Of a stretch of DNA of 64,000 nt, positions 26,155 through 34,773 are shown piece by piece. The notes under the pieces were generated by a model. That model did not search any database. It was not told the DNA's origin and worked only from the letters and a program-made list of their open reading frames with translations. The translations under genes were made by a program, and so were the position numbers. The stretch is from assembly GCA_009692265.1 (NCBI GenBank), contig SHZM01000013.1:1-64000 (forward strand), read 5' to 3'. The DNA comes from Gammaproteobacteria bacterium. Lineage in GTDB: Bacteria > Pseudomonadota > Gammaproteobacteria > Ga0077536. Every line of letters starts with the position of its first letter. The stretch's first letter is position 1.

Positions 26155-26319
26155 TTCGCCTCAAATGCTGGAATAGGTAAGGGGTCGGAAGTATCGCAAA
26201 GCACGCAGCGGTATGCTCGCTGTTACTCTCACGCTGGCTTTGCATGGCACGCCGGAGTTACAGCAATTGCTCTAGGTCAAACAGCCGGCTAACCTACGAT
26301 CCTTTTGCCGCAACCCCTC

Positions 26320-27519
26320 ATGCAGTCCCCTTCTCCCCAGCGCTGGCTGGTGCTCTTTGGCGTGTGGTCGATCTATGGCACTTTCGGACTCATCGCCACC
26401 GGCCTCGCCCCACTAGTCAAACTCGTCGAGCACGATCTCGGGATGAGTCATGCCGAGATGGGCACCGTGATGGGTGCCTGGCAGTTGGTCTATATCGCCG
26501 CAGCGTTACCGTGCGGCATCCTGCTTGATCGTCTCGGCTCGCGCTGGGCGTTGCTGCTTGGCGCGCTGTGCATCGCGGGCTCGGCGTATTGGCGGAGTTG
26601 CGCCGGCTCGTTCGGTGAATTGCTCGCGGCGGTGATGTTGTTCGGGATCGGCGGTCCAATCATCTCCGCCGGCGCGCCGAAGGTGATCGCGACCTGGTTC
26701 CAAGGTCCGAGTCGCGGGTTAGCCATGGGGATTTATATCACTGGCCCAGCAGTCGGCGGGGTGGTGTCGCTCACCCTCACGCATAGCTGGTTGTTACCGC
26801 TCTTCGATCAGGAATGGCGCGAGATCCTTGCGCTGTCGGCGGTGGTTGCGGCGCTCGCCGGCGGGCTCTGGTGGCTGCTCGCCTCGTTACCCGGGATCCG
26901 CCCGTTGGCCGATGAACGCCATAACTCGGCGCATACCCCGCATGGCGAACTGCTGTGGTCTTTGCTGCGGCAACCCGCCGTGCGTTTGCTGCTCGCGATG
27001 GCCATCGGGGTGTTCCTGATCAGTCACGGACTCAGCAATTGGTTACCCGAAATGCTCGTGCACGGCGGCATGAACGACGTGGTGGCAGGCTACTGGTCGG
27101 CGATCCCCATTCTCATCGGCATTGTGGGATCGCTGTGTATTCCACGGCTCGCGATCCCCGCACGGCGCTTTCGCATTCTCGCGATCCTGTGCTGCGCGAT
27201 GTTATTCGCCAGTCTCATGCTGCAGTTTCAAACCCACACCGTCTTGCTGCCTGGTCTCATCCTGCAAGGGATCGCACGCTCAACCTTGACTACGGTGCTG
27301 GTGTTGACGTTGGTCGAATTGCCGAATATCGGCGCGCGCAACGCCGGCGTTGCCTCGGGCCTGTTCTTCGGCGCCGGCGAAATCGGTGGCATGCTTGGAC
27401 CCCTGATCTTAGGTGTGCTCTACGACCTAACCCACGGCTTCGCGCTCGGCCTTGGGTTGTTCACCTTGATCGGGATCGGATTGCTGGCGAGTGTGGGCCG
27501 TCTGCGCGCCATAGCATGA
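26320..27519 (+). CDS. MFS transporter
   Basis: 399 aa from ATG 26320 (a TTG at 26305 is possible). It has twelve predicted helices. PCGILLDRLGSRWALLLGAL is the loop 2-3 MFS motif, and GAPKVIATWFQGPSRGLAMG is the helix 4-5 region. It looks like a CynX/NimT- or YycB-type cyanate/nitroimidazole-related permease or a general MFS importer. The promoter should lie in the roughly 165 nt upstream. It stands alone, so neither substrate nor direction can be inferred from its neighbours. Confidence 0.85.
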   Translation: MQSPSPQRWLVLFGVWSIYGTFGLIATGLAPLVKLVEHDLGMSHAEMGTVMGAWQLVYIAAALPCGILLDRLGSRWALLLGALCIAGSAYWRSCAGSFGELLAAVMLFGIGGPIISAGAPKVIATWFQGPSRGLAMGIYITGPAVGGVVSLTLTHSWLLPLFDQEWREILALSAVVAALAGGLWWLLASLPGIRPLADERHNSAHTPHGELLWSLLRQPAVRLLLAMAIGVFLISHGLSNWLPEMLVHGGMNDVVAGYWSAIPILIGIVGSLCIPRLAIPARRFRILAILCCAMLFASLMLQFQTHTVLLPGLILQGIARSTLTTVLVLTLVELPNIGARNAGVASGLFFGAGEIGGMLGPLILGVLYDLTHGFALGLGLFTLIGIGLLASVGRLRAIA

Positions 27520-27566
27520 TCCTGGCGGCATCATGCAGAGACTGTCTCTGCCGTTCGTTAGAGCCG

Positions 27567-28643
27567 TTAGGCAGTCGCGTGCAGCGCCGGAGCTTGTTGC
27601 GCTGCTAACGCATCCAGCGTCTCGGGCACAAGCACCGGGAGTGCCGTTTCATCGCTACCCGGTGCAAGCGTGCCCACCACTAACATCGATTGAAAGATTT
27701 TGAGTTTAAGTGATATATCGAGGTGACTTTGCGCGGGCGCATCACCGGATTGTGCTGGGGTTCCGAGTCGCTCGATCAATGAACTCAGGAAATTCTTAAT
27801 CGATCCGAGCACCTCGCCGATCTGCGGCGCACGCTCACCGAGCCCATTGGTGGAAGGTGCCACCGGTGCCGCGGTCGGTATAACCGATGGCTGCAGATCC
27901 TCAGTCACAGGCACCACCGGCTCGGCCACCGCACCTAGAGAGCTCGCGGCCGGTAATGACGGTGCTGCTGGAGTTGTGGGGAGTGCCGCAAGCGGTCGTG
28001 GGGTTCCGCTTTGTGTATAGGTTAGCTGCTCACGCGAACTCATGCGAAACCCGACGATTGCGAGCTGGGTCGCATCGATATTGAAGTCGGCTGCCGCCGC
28101 GAACGCGCTTTGAAGATCGCCGGCGAAGAATTCCTGGGCGATCGCTCCCGCTTGTTCAACGACGCTGCGGATCGCCCCCAACTCATCGGCACTCAGATCA
28201 CCGTTCACGACGAACGACACCTTGGTGCTGCTTTGAGCCTGGAGCGTAAATTCCGTGAGTAACCTATCTCCCGCCTCCTGTTCGTTGGTATCGAGCGATA
28301 TGGACTCGCGAGTTTTGATCTTCAGGCGCACCGTATCGCCGTCTTGGGTAGTAATGAACAGCGTTGTGCGATCCGAATGACTGAAGCTCAGCGCTGCAAA
28401 ACCCTGCGGTTCCGTCGCCGGTTGCGCGGGTTGCGAGCCGTTCGGGACACACTCGGTGACCGAGCGCGCCTGGTGGTGGGCCGCATGTTCGCCTCGACGC
28501 GCACCCCTCCCGGCTTCGGCGCGGTCCATCCCCGTGCGCCTGTGTTCGCCCATAGAAGATTCGAAACCACCGGTGTCTGCCGGCATCCGAAAAAAAGCGA
28601 GCGCGCTTAAACCCGAAAATGCGAGGCTGTTGAGAGATTCCAT
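27567..28643 (-). CDS. Hypothetical protein with low-complexity linkers
   Basis: 358 aa from ATG 28643 (a GTG at 28703 would add 20 residues). A folded central part, about 100-230, contains SDRTTLFITTQDGDTVRLKI and SADELGAIRSVVEQAGAIAQ, followed by EFFAGDLQSAFAAAADFNID. It is followed by an Ala/Pro/Thr/Val-rich linker and a C-terminal helical part around GSIKNFLSSLIERLG. I do not recognise it firmly; similar proteins occur as uncharacterised proteins in gammaproteobacteria. No signal peptide or membrane helix is evident. It is flanked by unrelated genes. Confidence 0.65.
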   Translation of the reverse strand: MESLNSLAFSGLSALAFFRMPADTGGFESSMGEHRRTGMDRAEAGRGARRGEHAAHHQARSVTECVPNGSQPAQPATEPQGFAALSFSHSDRTTLFITTQDGDTVRLKIKTRESISLDTNEQEAGDRLLTEFTLQAQSSTKVSFVVNGDLSADELGAIRSVVEQAGAIAQEFFAGDLQSAFAAAADFNIDATQLAIVGFRMSSREQLTYTQSGTPRPLAALPTTPAAPSLPAASSLGAVAEPVVPVTEDLQPSVIPTAAPVAPSTNGLGERAPQIGEVLGSIKNFLSSLIERLGTPAQSGDAPAQSHLDISLKLKIFQSMLVVGTLAPGSDETALPVLVPETLDALAAQQAPALHATA

Positions 28644-28799
28644 ATCGGATCCCGCCGAGTTGACTAGCGCGGTTGTCGGCCAGCGACGGGGAAAATTGAG
28701 CACCCCGCGATTAGGGGCCTCCCGAGCGCTGAAAACATCTCGTTTCGGTGGAGTGGAGGGCGCGCATGGGAACGCTCCCGTACGCGGTTGTTGCTAAGG

Positions 28800-29288
28800 T
28801 TATGCCGCGTCCTTCTTATCATCGGGGACAAACACAGCCTCCGCATCCGCGCCATTGGTCCAGATGAACTCCAGGAAGGCCTCGGCGATCTTCCAACCGT
28901 CCTTCGTTCGCGCGAACACCCAGCGGTAGCGCCCACCGGACATGTAAAACTCAGTGGGCTTTTGCGGATCGCTGATACCAACGAAGATTAAGTTACCGGT
29001 ACCTGTGGCGCGGCTTCCTGCGACCTCGAAATCGAGATTAACCATGATGTGTTGCATCACATTGTAGACATGATCCATTGAGCCCTTGCACTTGTCATGG
29101 ATGTCCTGCCGCCCGCGCATCACGCCGAAGCCGCCCGCGAATTCGAATACGGCATCCTCCGTAAAGGTTTCGGCCCACCTACCCCAGTCAAATGCATCTG
29201 CGCGTTTGTGATAGGTGTTGATTAATTTCTCAAGCGCCCGTTCGTCTTCGAACCGTTGCAGGCGACTTTCAAGGGTTTCATTGCTCAC
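28800..29288 (-). CDS. NTF2/SnoaL-like family protein
   Basis: 162 aa, full length for the SnoaL_4 branch. A predicted N-terminal helix (ERALEKLINTYHKRADAFDW) is followed by AETFTEDAVFEFAGGFGVMR, FYMSGGRYRWVFARTKDGWK and a C-terminal strand. These small barrels serve as dehydratases, isomerases or ring-hydroxylase small subunits. It lies 77 nt upstream of the LLM gene's stop region on the same strand only by neighbourhood: the LLM gene at 29366 is upstream in transcription, so the two may be co-transcribed. The substrate is unknown. Confidence 0.85.
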   Translation of the reverse strand: MSNETLESRLQRFEDERALEKLINTYHKRADAFDWGRWAETFTEDAVFEFAGGFGVMRGRQDIHDKCKGSMDHVYNVMQHIMVNLDFEVAGSRATGTGNLIFVGISDPQKPTEFYMSGGRYRWVFARTKDGWKIAEAFLEFIWTNGADAEAVFVPDDKKDAA

Positions 29289-29365
29289 GAGATATCTCCG
29301 TTCGAATGCTTATCAAATTCATGCTTTTGTAAGTGATGATCCACACACTCGAGGCGGAAACGCGA

Positions 29366-30247
29366 TTACTGAATGTTTCGTGCGTATTCGTCCAGGGCTT
29401 TTAAGACCACAACTTCATCACCGACAGGCAGGCGCAGAATGGCGCGCGCGACACCGGTATCGCGCGCCTTCGCCAAGGTCGTCGTGGACTGGATCTCGTC
29501 GGCTAGAAAGAAGAGTGACACCTCAAGTTTATCGGGGTTCCGTCCTAGCGTTTTCATCTGCGCGTGGATATCCGCGATGCTGCGCTTGGTTTCGTCCACA
29601 TCGAACGTCAACGGCAGCCAACCGTCGCCATGCTGCGCGACCTGACTGCGTCCAAACGGCGTGTCGAGGGTACCCAAGACTACTGGCGGGCCCGCGCTGT
29701 GCAACGGCTTGGGGTATTGCCAGCTTTCGGTAAATTCGACGTACTTGCCGTTGAAACTCGCACGCTCGTTCGCCCAGAGAGTGCGCAACGCGCTAAGCCG
29801 CTCGCGCAGCTGTGGCCAGCGGTGATCGAATTTAACGCCGTGGTGGCCCATTTCCACGACATTCCATCCGGCACCGATGCCGAAAATAAAACGACCGTCG
29901 CTTAACCGATCGAGCGTGGCGACCTGCTTGGCGAGGCTAATCGGGTGGTATTGATTGATCAGGCACACACACGTCCCAAGCCGCAAGCGAGCCGTGACCG
30001 CGGCGGCCGCAGCCAAGGTCGTAAACGGATCGGACATGTGCCGGTATTCTTCCGGTAAGAAAAACTTGCCGTTGCCGGCTAGCGGCATTCCAGTGTGCGG
30101 ATCCGCCGGCTCACCCGCCTGCGGCACTGGAATATGGGTGTGCTCAGGGACCCATAACGATTCAAAGCCACGTTCTTCGGCGGCGCGCGCGAGTCGATCG
30201 GCACGCATCGCGTATTCGGTATTGAACGAGAAAACGCCAACGTGCAT
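29366..30247 (-). CDS. LLM-class F420-dependent oxidoreductase
   Basis: 293 aa. The opening MHVGVFSFNTEYAMRADRLA leads to ERGFESLWVPEHTHIPV and TARLRLGTCVCLINQYHPIS, then FIFGIGAGWNVVEMGHHGVK. This is the 'TIGR03619-like' F420-dependent branch, in which the GxGxGWNxxE motif is diagnostic. It probably uses a deazaflavin or FMN for hydride transfer on an unknown substrate. It heads a short minus-strand unit with the NTF2-like gene. It differs clearly from the LLM proteins at 354 and 6641, so the three are not recent duplicates. Confidence 0.88.
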   Translation of the reverse strand: MHVGVFSFNTEYAMRADRLARAAEERGFESLWVPEHTHIPVPQAGEPADPHTGMPLAGNGKFFLPEEYRHMSDPFTTLAAAAAVTARLRLGTCVCLINQYHPISLAKQVATLDRLSDGRFIFGIGAGWNVVEMGHHGVKFDHRWPQLRERLSALRTLWANERASFNGKYVEFTESWQYPKPLHSAGPPVVLGTLDTPFGRSQVAQHGDGWLPLTFDVDETKRSIADIHAQMKTLGRNPDKLEVSLFFLADEIQSTTTLAKARDTGVARAILRLPVGDEVVVLKALDEYARNIQ

Positions 30248-30291
30248 TGCATTGATCCTGTCTGATTCTAGTAAGGCCTTCCTGTCCGCGA

Positions 30292-32271
30292 CTAACGCGA
30301 AATTTTTCCGATCGATACCGCCCGCAATGCTCGAGTTGCCGCCTCGTCGAGCACCAGCCCTTCCGGATCAAACTCCGGATCGCCGGTAATCGCGACGCCG
30401 TACAGCGCTTGCGCGCCTGCGATACTTACATAGCCATCGCGTACATCGGCGAGGACGCGGCTAGGCTCTCGCGTTTTCGGATCGCCCCATCCGCCACCCC
30501 CATTGGTGATATAGCGCGAGACTGCTCCGGCGCGCGTATGCCACACCTGCTGTCGCGCGAAGTAGAAATAATCGCCATTGGGATCGAGTGCCATGGTGCT
30601 CGGATTCAGCACTCCCGCGATCGGGGTGGATTTCGCATAGACCGATCCGTCGACAGGCACTAATTTACCTGGGGCTGTTAGTACTTCGTCTTCTGGATCG
30701 AATAACCAGCACGCACCCGCTATACCCGTGCTGCCACCTTGCACCCCATTCCCGGTCCCCTTCTTCAACCGCAGGGGGCTACTGTAATGTTCGCCGCTGG
30801 TTTCCCAGAACGCATCCTTCAACACCCCGGCGCCCCCGCGGTTGTAACCAGCGCCACCCGAATCGGTCACATACTCCTTGCGTATTAAAAGTACCGGGGC
30901 ATCTTGTTCCATCGCCTCGGTGGCGGGATCGAGGCCGTTGATCATGTACGGCACCGTGTAGGATTCGCCGTCGTGGTGTTTGTCGGCACCCCACGGTCCA
31001 TGTTCACCGCCAACGATCCCGATGTTCTGCCAGGGCGTGCCGTCGGCGCGCACGCCATGCGCGTTGTGTACCGCGACACTGCCATAGTCGCCTCCGAAGG
31101 CGTCCGCGCCGATCACTTCACCAAGTTCGCGTAAGATGGCCGTGAGTAACGCTTGCGAGACTTCCCAGTACAGCATGATTGCGCCGTACGGCGGCAGCGC
31201 CGACATCACCGTGCCCGGTGGCACAACGATGTCGATCGGGCGATACGCGCCCGAGCTGAAGGGCGTGTGGCGATCAAGCAATAATTTAAACGCCGCGCCG
31301 ACCGCGGTCTTCGCGTCCAGCGGACCCGCATTGATGCAGGTTCGTGCCTGCCGCGACGAGCCGCTGAGATCGACTTCGACACGGCCGCCGCGCTTGTTGA
31401 TCGTGGCACGGACCATAATCGGTTCGTCGTCGCCGGCACCGTCCGCATCGAGCGGCTCTTCGGCGTGATAGATCCCGTCCGGCAGGCGCGCGATCGCGTC
31501 TGACATCGCTTCCGCCGAGGCATCGCAGCAATACCGCAGGGTGCCGCGGAACGCCGCCTCGCCATAGCGCTCGATACTTTCAAGGAGTAATTTTTCACCG
31601 AGCTTGAGCTGCTCGGCCATCGTCATGAAATCGGGCTGCAGGAAGCCCGCGAAGCGGGTGTTGTCGAACACCAGGCTAAATGTTGAGCGTACCGGCTTGT
31701 CGTTTTGGAACAGGAGCATTGGGCCGAGCACGAGACCGTTCTCGTAAACATTCGTCTTGATCCCGCTAAAGCCGCCTGGAGTGACTCCGCCCATATCGAG
31801 TTGATGCGCGCGCGCGTTGACGAACGCGATCGGTTTTCCTTGATAGAACACCGGGCGGATAAAGCAAGTGTCGTTCACATGCGTGCCGACACGATACGGA
31901 TCGTTACACAGAAGCACATCGCCCGGTTTTAGATTTTCGACGCCGTATTCTTCAATCGTATTACGCACGGCGTCTTCCATGGTGCCCAGGAATACCAGCA
32001 GTGAGCTCGACACCGCCGGCATCGGGTAGTCCATATCCCGGGGGCCGGAGATCGTGATCGCAAAATCGTACCAGTCGCGAATGATCGGCGAGAACGCGCT
32101 AAACATCAGTCCGGTGCTCATGTGCGCGACCGTATAGCGCAGGCGATTCGACAACACCATCGCCGTGAAGCGATCGCACTGATAGATCTCCTCGAATTGC
32201 GCGGCAGTCGCGTCGCGCAGGCGTGCGGGCCGTGGTTCGAGTTTACCGGCTGAGTTTGGTTGTGTGCTCAT
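30292..32271 (-). CDS. hyuB: Hydantoinase B/oxoprolinase family protein (N-methylhydantoinase beta-like)
   Basis: 659 aa from ATG 32271. RYTVAHMSTGLMFSAFSPII opens the domain. YPMPAVSSSLLVFLGTMEDA and GDVLLCNDPYRVGTHVNDTC are the conserved metal-site region of HyuB/AcxA-type subunits, and GVTPGGFSGIKTNVYENGLV follows. It works with HyuA in ATP-dependent hydantoin or oxoproline hydrolysis, or acetone/acetophenone carboxylation. It starts 11 nt after hyuA, so they are co-translated. The family covers several reactions, and the present substrate is not determined. Confidence 0.9.
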   Translation of the reverse strand: MSTQPNSAGKLEPRPARLRDATAAQFEEIYQCDRFTAMVLSNRLRYTVAHMSTGLMFSAFSPIIRDWYDFAITISGPRDMDYPMPAVSSSLLVFLGTMEDAVRNTIEEYGVENLKPGDVLLCNDPYRVGTHVNDTCFIRPVFYQGKPIAFVNARAHQLDMGGVTPGGFSGIKTNVYENGLVLGPMLLFQNDKPVRSTFSLVFDNTRFAGFLQPDFMTMAEQLKLGEKLLLESIERYGEAAFRGTLRYCCDASAEAMSDAIARLPDGIYHAEEPLDADGAGDDEPIMVRATINKRGGRVEVDLSGSSRQARTCINAGPLDAKTAVGAAFKLLLDRHTPFSSGAYRPIDIVVPPGTVMSALPPYGAIMLYWEVSQALLTAILRELGEVIGADAFGGDYGSVAVHNAHGVRADGTPWQNIGIVGGEHGPWGADKHHDGESYTVPYMINGLDPATEAMEQDAPVLLIRKEYVTDSGGAGYNRGGAGVLKDAFWETSGEHYSSPLRLKKGTGNGVQGGSTGIAGACWLFDPEDEVLTAPGKLVPVDGSVYAKSTPIAGVLNPSTMALDPNGDYFYFARQQVWHTRAGAVSRYITNGGGGWGDPKTREPSRVLADVRDGYVSIAGAQALYGVAITGDPEFDPEGLVLDEAATRALRAVSIGKISR

Positions 32272-32282
32272 CAAGGGATCCC

Positions 32283-34307
32283 TTAAGAGTTGCGCTGAAT
32301 AATGATTTCGCCGAAGCGACCGACCCGCCCGATCTGATGCTGCGTGATATAGGTGGTCGATAATGCTTCGCGCACAATCGCCGGTCCTTTGATCTCGTCA
32401 CCCGCGCGCAGATCGTCACGCCGATAAATTTGTGCGAGTTCTTCCGCGTCCGAGACGAACCGCAGTACGCTGGTACCGATCGATCGCAGCGGAGTCCCTT
32501 CACGCGCCGGCAGCACCGGGTAGGTTACCTTCTCCGTTTTAACAACCGCGCGTAAACGATAAGTCACCCCTTGCACCGGAATGGTGTCGAAGCGATTACC
32601 GTTGCGGGCGGCATACGCCGCGTGGAAGTTCGCGATCATCTCCTTGATGGTGGCTGCGGTAATCTCGCCGGAAGGCACCGGGACGAATGGCGTTTCCCAG
32701 GTCTGCCCCATCAACTGGCCGTCGAACGCGCGCAGGATCTCAACGTCTTGATGGGCACCTAACCGCAGCCGCAGCTTCGCTTCCATCGCGTCGTACATCC
32801 GCGCGATCTTCTCCACGCTGTCGGGGGTCAGGATCTGATACGCGCTCTGGCTGATCGCATAAGCCTGGTCCGCGCTTAACAATCCGAGCGCCGAGAACAG
32901 TCCCGGATGTGGCGGCACGATGACACTCTTCACATGCACCAGATCCGCCAAGGCCGGCAACACGAGCGGTCCCGCCGCCCCGAACGCCATCAAGGAATAA
33001 TCGCGGGGATCGATTCCCTGCTTGATTGCGATATTGAAAATACCCTCAGCAATGTTATTGAGGCCGATGTCGTAGGCGTAACGCACTCGGCTCTCGAACG
33101 ACAGCGGGGTGTCGAGATTTTCGAATGCCTTGCGCGAAAGTTTAACGTCGAGCTTCATTTTTCCGCCCGCGAAGCCGTCGGGATCGAGGATCCCCGCGAG
33201 CAGACAGATGTCGGTCATGGTCGGTTGTGTACCGCCCCGCCCGTAGCACGCCGGGCCGGGCGAGGCACCCGCGCTTTCGGGGCCAACCTTGATATCGCCG
33301 CTCGGGGTGATTGCAACGATGCTCCCGCCGCCCGCGCCGATGCTGGAGATGTCGTTCGACAGTGCGTTGACGATGAGATCGTGTTCGAGTTCAAACGTGG
33401 TGTTAACGAAAGGCTTGCCGTTCGTGACGAGACTGATGTCGCAGGACGTGCCACCGACATCCGCACACAGCAGATTTTGTTCAGCGATGGTCGCGCCGAA
33501 ATGCGCACTGCCGACGGTGCCAGCCGCGGGGCCCGCGAACACGACTCGAAAGGGGGCTTCCATCGCATCCTTTGCCGGGATCAAATTCGCGGTGCAGTCA
33601 GCGAAATTCAACTGACCAGTAAAACCGATCCCTCGCAAACCGTAATCGAGACGCTGGGTGTAGGCCTCGTAGATAATTTTCATGAACACATCGACAAGCG
33701 TGGTCGAGGCGCGTGCATATTCTTTCGCGAGCGGCGAAATGTCACTCGACACCGAACAAGGGATCTCGCCCAGCTCTTCGCGCACCAGTTCGCGCAGCCG
33801 TAATTCGTGCACATTGTTGGTATACGCGTGCAACAGACAGATCGCGATCCCTTCCACATTGCAACGTTTGAGTACCTGCAATTGGCCGCGGGCTTGAGCC
33901 TCATCTAGATCGGTAAAGATACTGCCATCGGCCTTCAGCCGTTCGACCACCCCGCGACGCAGATAGCGCGGCACCAGCGGTCGCGCCGCGTCACCAAAGG
34001 TACGGCGCCAACTCGGATCGGTCAGCGCGGCGACCGGCCGCCAGGTGCGTCCGATATCCAAAATATCGCGGTGTCCCGCAGTGGTGAGAAATCCAATCTT
34101 CGGCAGCGAGCGCGTAATAATGGCATTAATTCCGTGGGTGCTCGCGTGGTTAAACACGGGCGACTCCTCGGCACCGAGTTCGGCGGCACCTTCGATCACG
34201 CTTTCTTCCACTTGCCCTACATTGGTTGAGACTTTGGCGGTGAGAATCCTGCCGTTCTTGACCGCGACAACATCCGTGAAGGTGCCGCCTACATCCACTG
34301 CCATCAT
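32283..34307 (-). CDS. hyuA: Hydantoinase/oxoprolinase A family protein (ATP-binding subunit)
   Basis: 674 aa from ATG 34307; the longer frame upstream overlaps the zinc-ribbon gene and lacks homology. MAVDVGGTFTDVVAVKNGRI is the ATPase phosphate-binding motif. LLCADVGGTSCDISLVTNGK is the second, and FNHASTHGINAIITRSLPKI lies between. It forms a complex with HyuB, coupling ATP to ring opening or carboxylation. AAGGA lies 12 nt before the start. The gene order zinc ribbon, hyuA, hyuB recalls acetone carboxylase, but the small subunit here is shorter than its gamma chain. Confidence 0.9.
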   Translation of the reverse strand: MMAVDVGGTFTDVVAVKNGRILTAKVSTNVGQVEESVIEGAAELGAEESPVFNHASTHGINAIITRSLPKIGFLTTAGHRDILDIGRTWRPVAALTDPSWRRTFGDAARPLVPRYLRRGVVERLKADGSIFTDLDEAQARGQLQVLKRCNVEGIAICLLHAYTNNVHELRLRELVREELGEIPCSVSSDISPLAKEYARASTTLVDVFMKIIYEAYTQRLDYGLRGIGFTGQLNFADCTANLIPAKDAMEAPFRVVFAGPAAGTVGSAHFGATIAEQNLLCADVGGTSCDISLVTNGKPFVNTTFELEHDLIVNALSNDISSIGAGGGSIVAITPSGDIKVGPESAGASPGPACYGRGGTQPTMTDICLLAGILDPDGFAGGKMKLDVKLSRKAFENLDTPLSFESRVRYAYDIGLNNIAEGIFNIAIKQGIDPRDYSLMAFGAAGPLVLPALADLVHVKSVIVPPHPGLFSALGLLSADQAYAISQSAYQILTPDSVEKIARMYDAMEAKLRLRLGAHQDVEILRAFDGQLMGQTWETPFVPVPSGEITAATIKEMIANFHAAYAARNGNRFDTIPVQGVTYRLRAVVKTEKVTYPVLPAREGTPLRSIGTSVLRFVSDAEELAQIYRRDDLRAGDEIKGPAIVREALSTTYITQHQIGRVGRFGEIIIQRNS

Positions 34308-34327
34308 GAGATTAGATCCTTGAATCT

Positions 34328-34558
34328 TTAGCCGAGTGAATCGGTGAGTAGGGTGACATAGCCGAGCCGAGTCCATTTTTCGCGGCTGTGTGAATGCAGG
34401 CAGGCCTGGCATTTAACCGCCGTGTACCAGCCACCTTCGGAAAGCACCGGGTAGCGCATCAATGCTTCGGCACCACAGGCATCACAATTTCCCGTGATAG
34501 GTTCGCGGGTCTGTACCGGTGCGACGTCAGTAGGGCGTGGGAACGAAAAATTGCTCAT
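34328..34558 (-). CDS. Zinc-ribbon protein, acetone-carboxylase-gamma-like partner of HyuAB
   Basis: 76 aa. Two CxxC pairs, NCDACGAEAL and VKCQACLHS, about 25 residues apart, form a zinc ribbon around RYPVLSEGGWYTA. Such small proteins are often encoded beside hyuAB-type genes and resemble the metal-binding part of the acetone carboxylase gamma subunit. It is the first gene of the minus-strand hydantoinase unit, 20 nt before hyuA. It may be a structural subunit or a metal chaperone for the complex. Confidence 0.7.
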   Translation of the reverse strand: MSNFSFPRPTDVAPVQTREPITGNCDACGAEALMRYPVLSEGGWYTAVKCQACLHSHSREKWTRLGYVTLLTDSLG

Positions 34559-34773
34559 AAAATACTCTGGATTGGAACGGCTTGTAGCGCCAAGGGTTCC
34601 GTTCGAACACCACCTAGTCGTTCGGGACCTTAAATTCAGCTACGCGAGCTTCATCGTATGCCGCCCTCACTCGTTTGCCTAGGCATAGGATATTCGGTTT
34701 GCCCAACCCGTTTGACCCTGCGGCGAGATCTGCACTAAGGTGCTCCGAATACGGCAAATAGAGGCTTACGTCC
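34559..34773. promoter_or_regulatory. Divergent promoter region, hydantoinase operon / D-aminoacylase
   Basis: 215 nt separating two divergent units whose products both cleave amide-like bonds. I see no clear palindrome or riboswitch. A shared promoter region would let one regulator control both. Confidence 0.4.
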
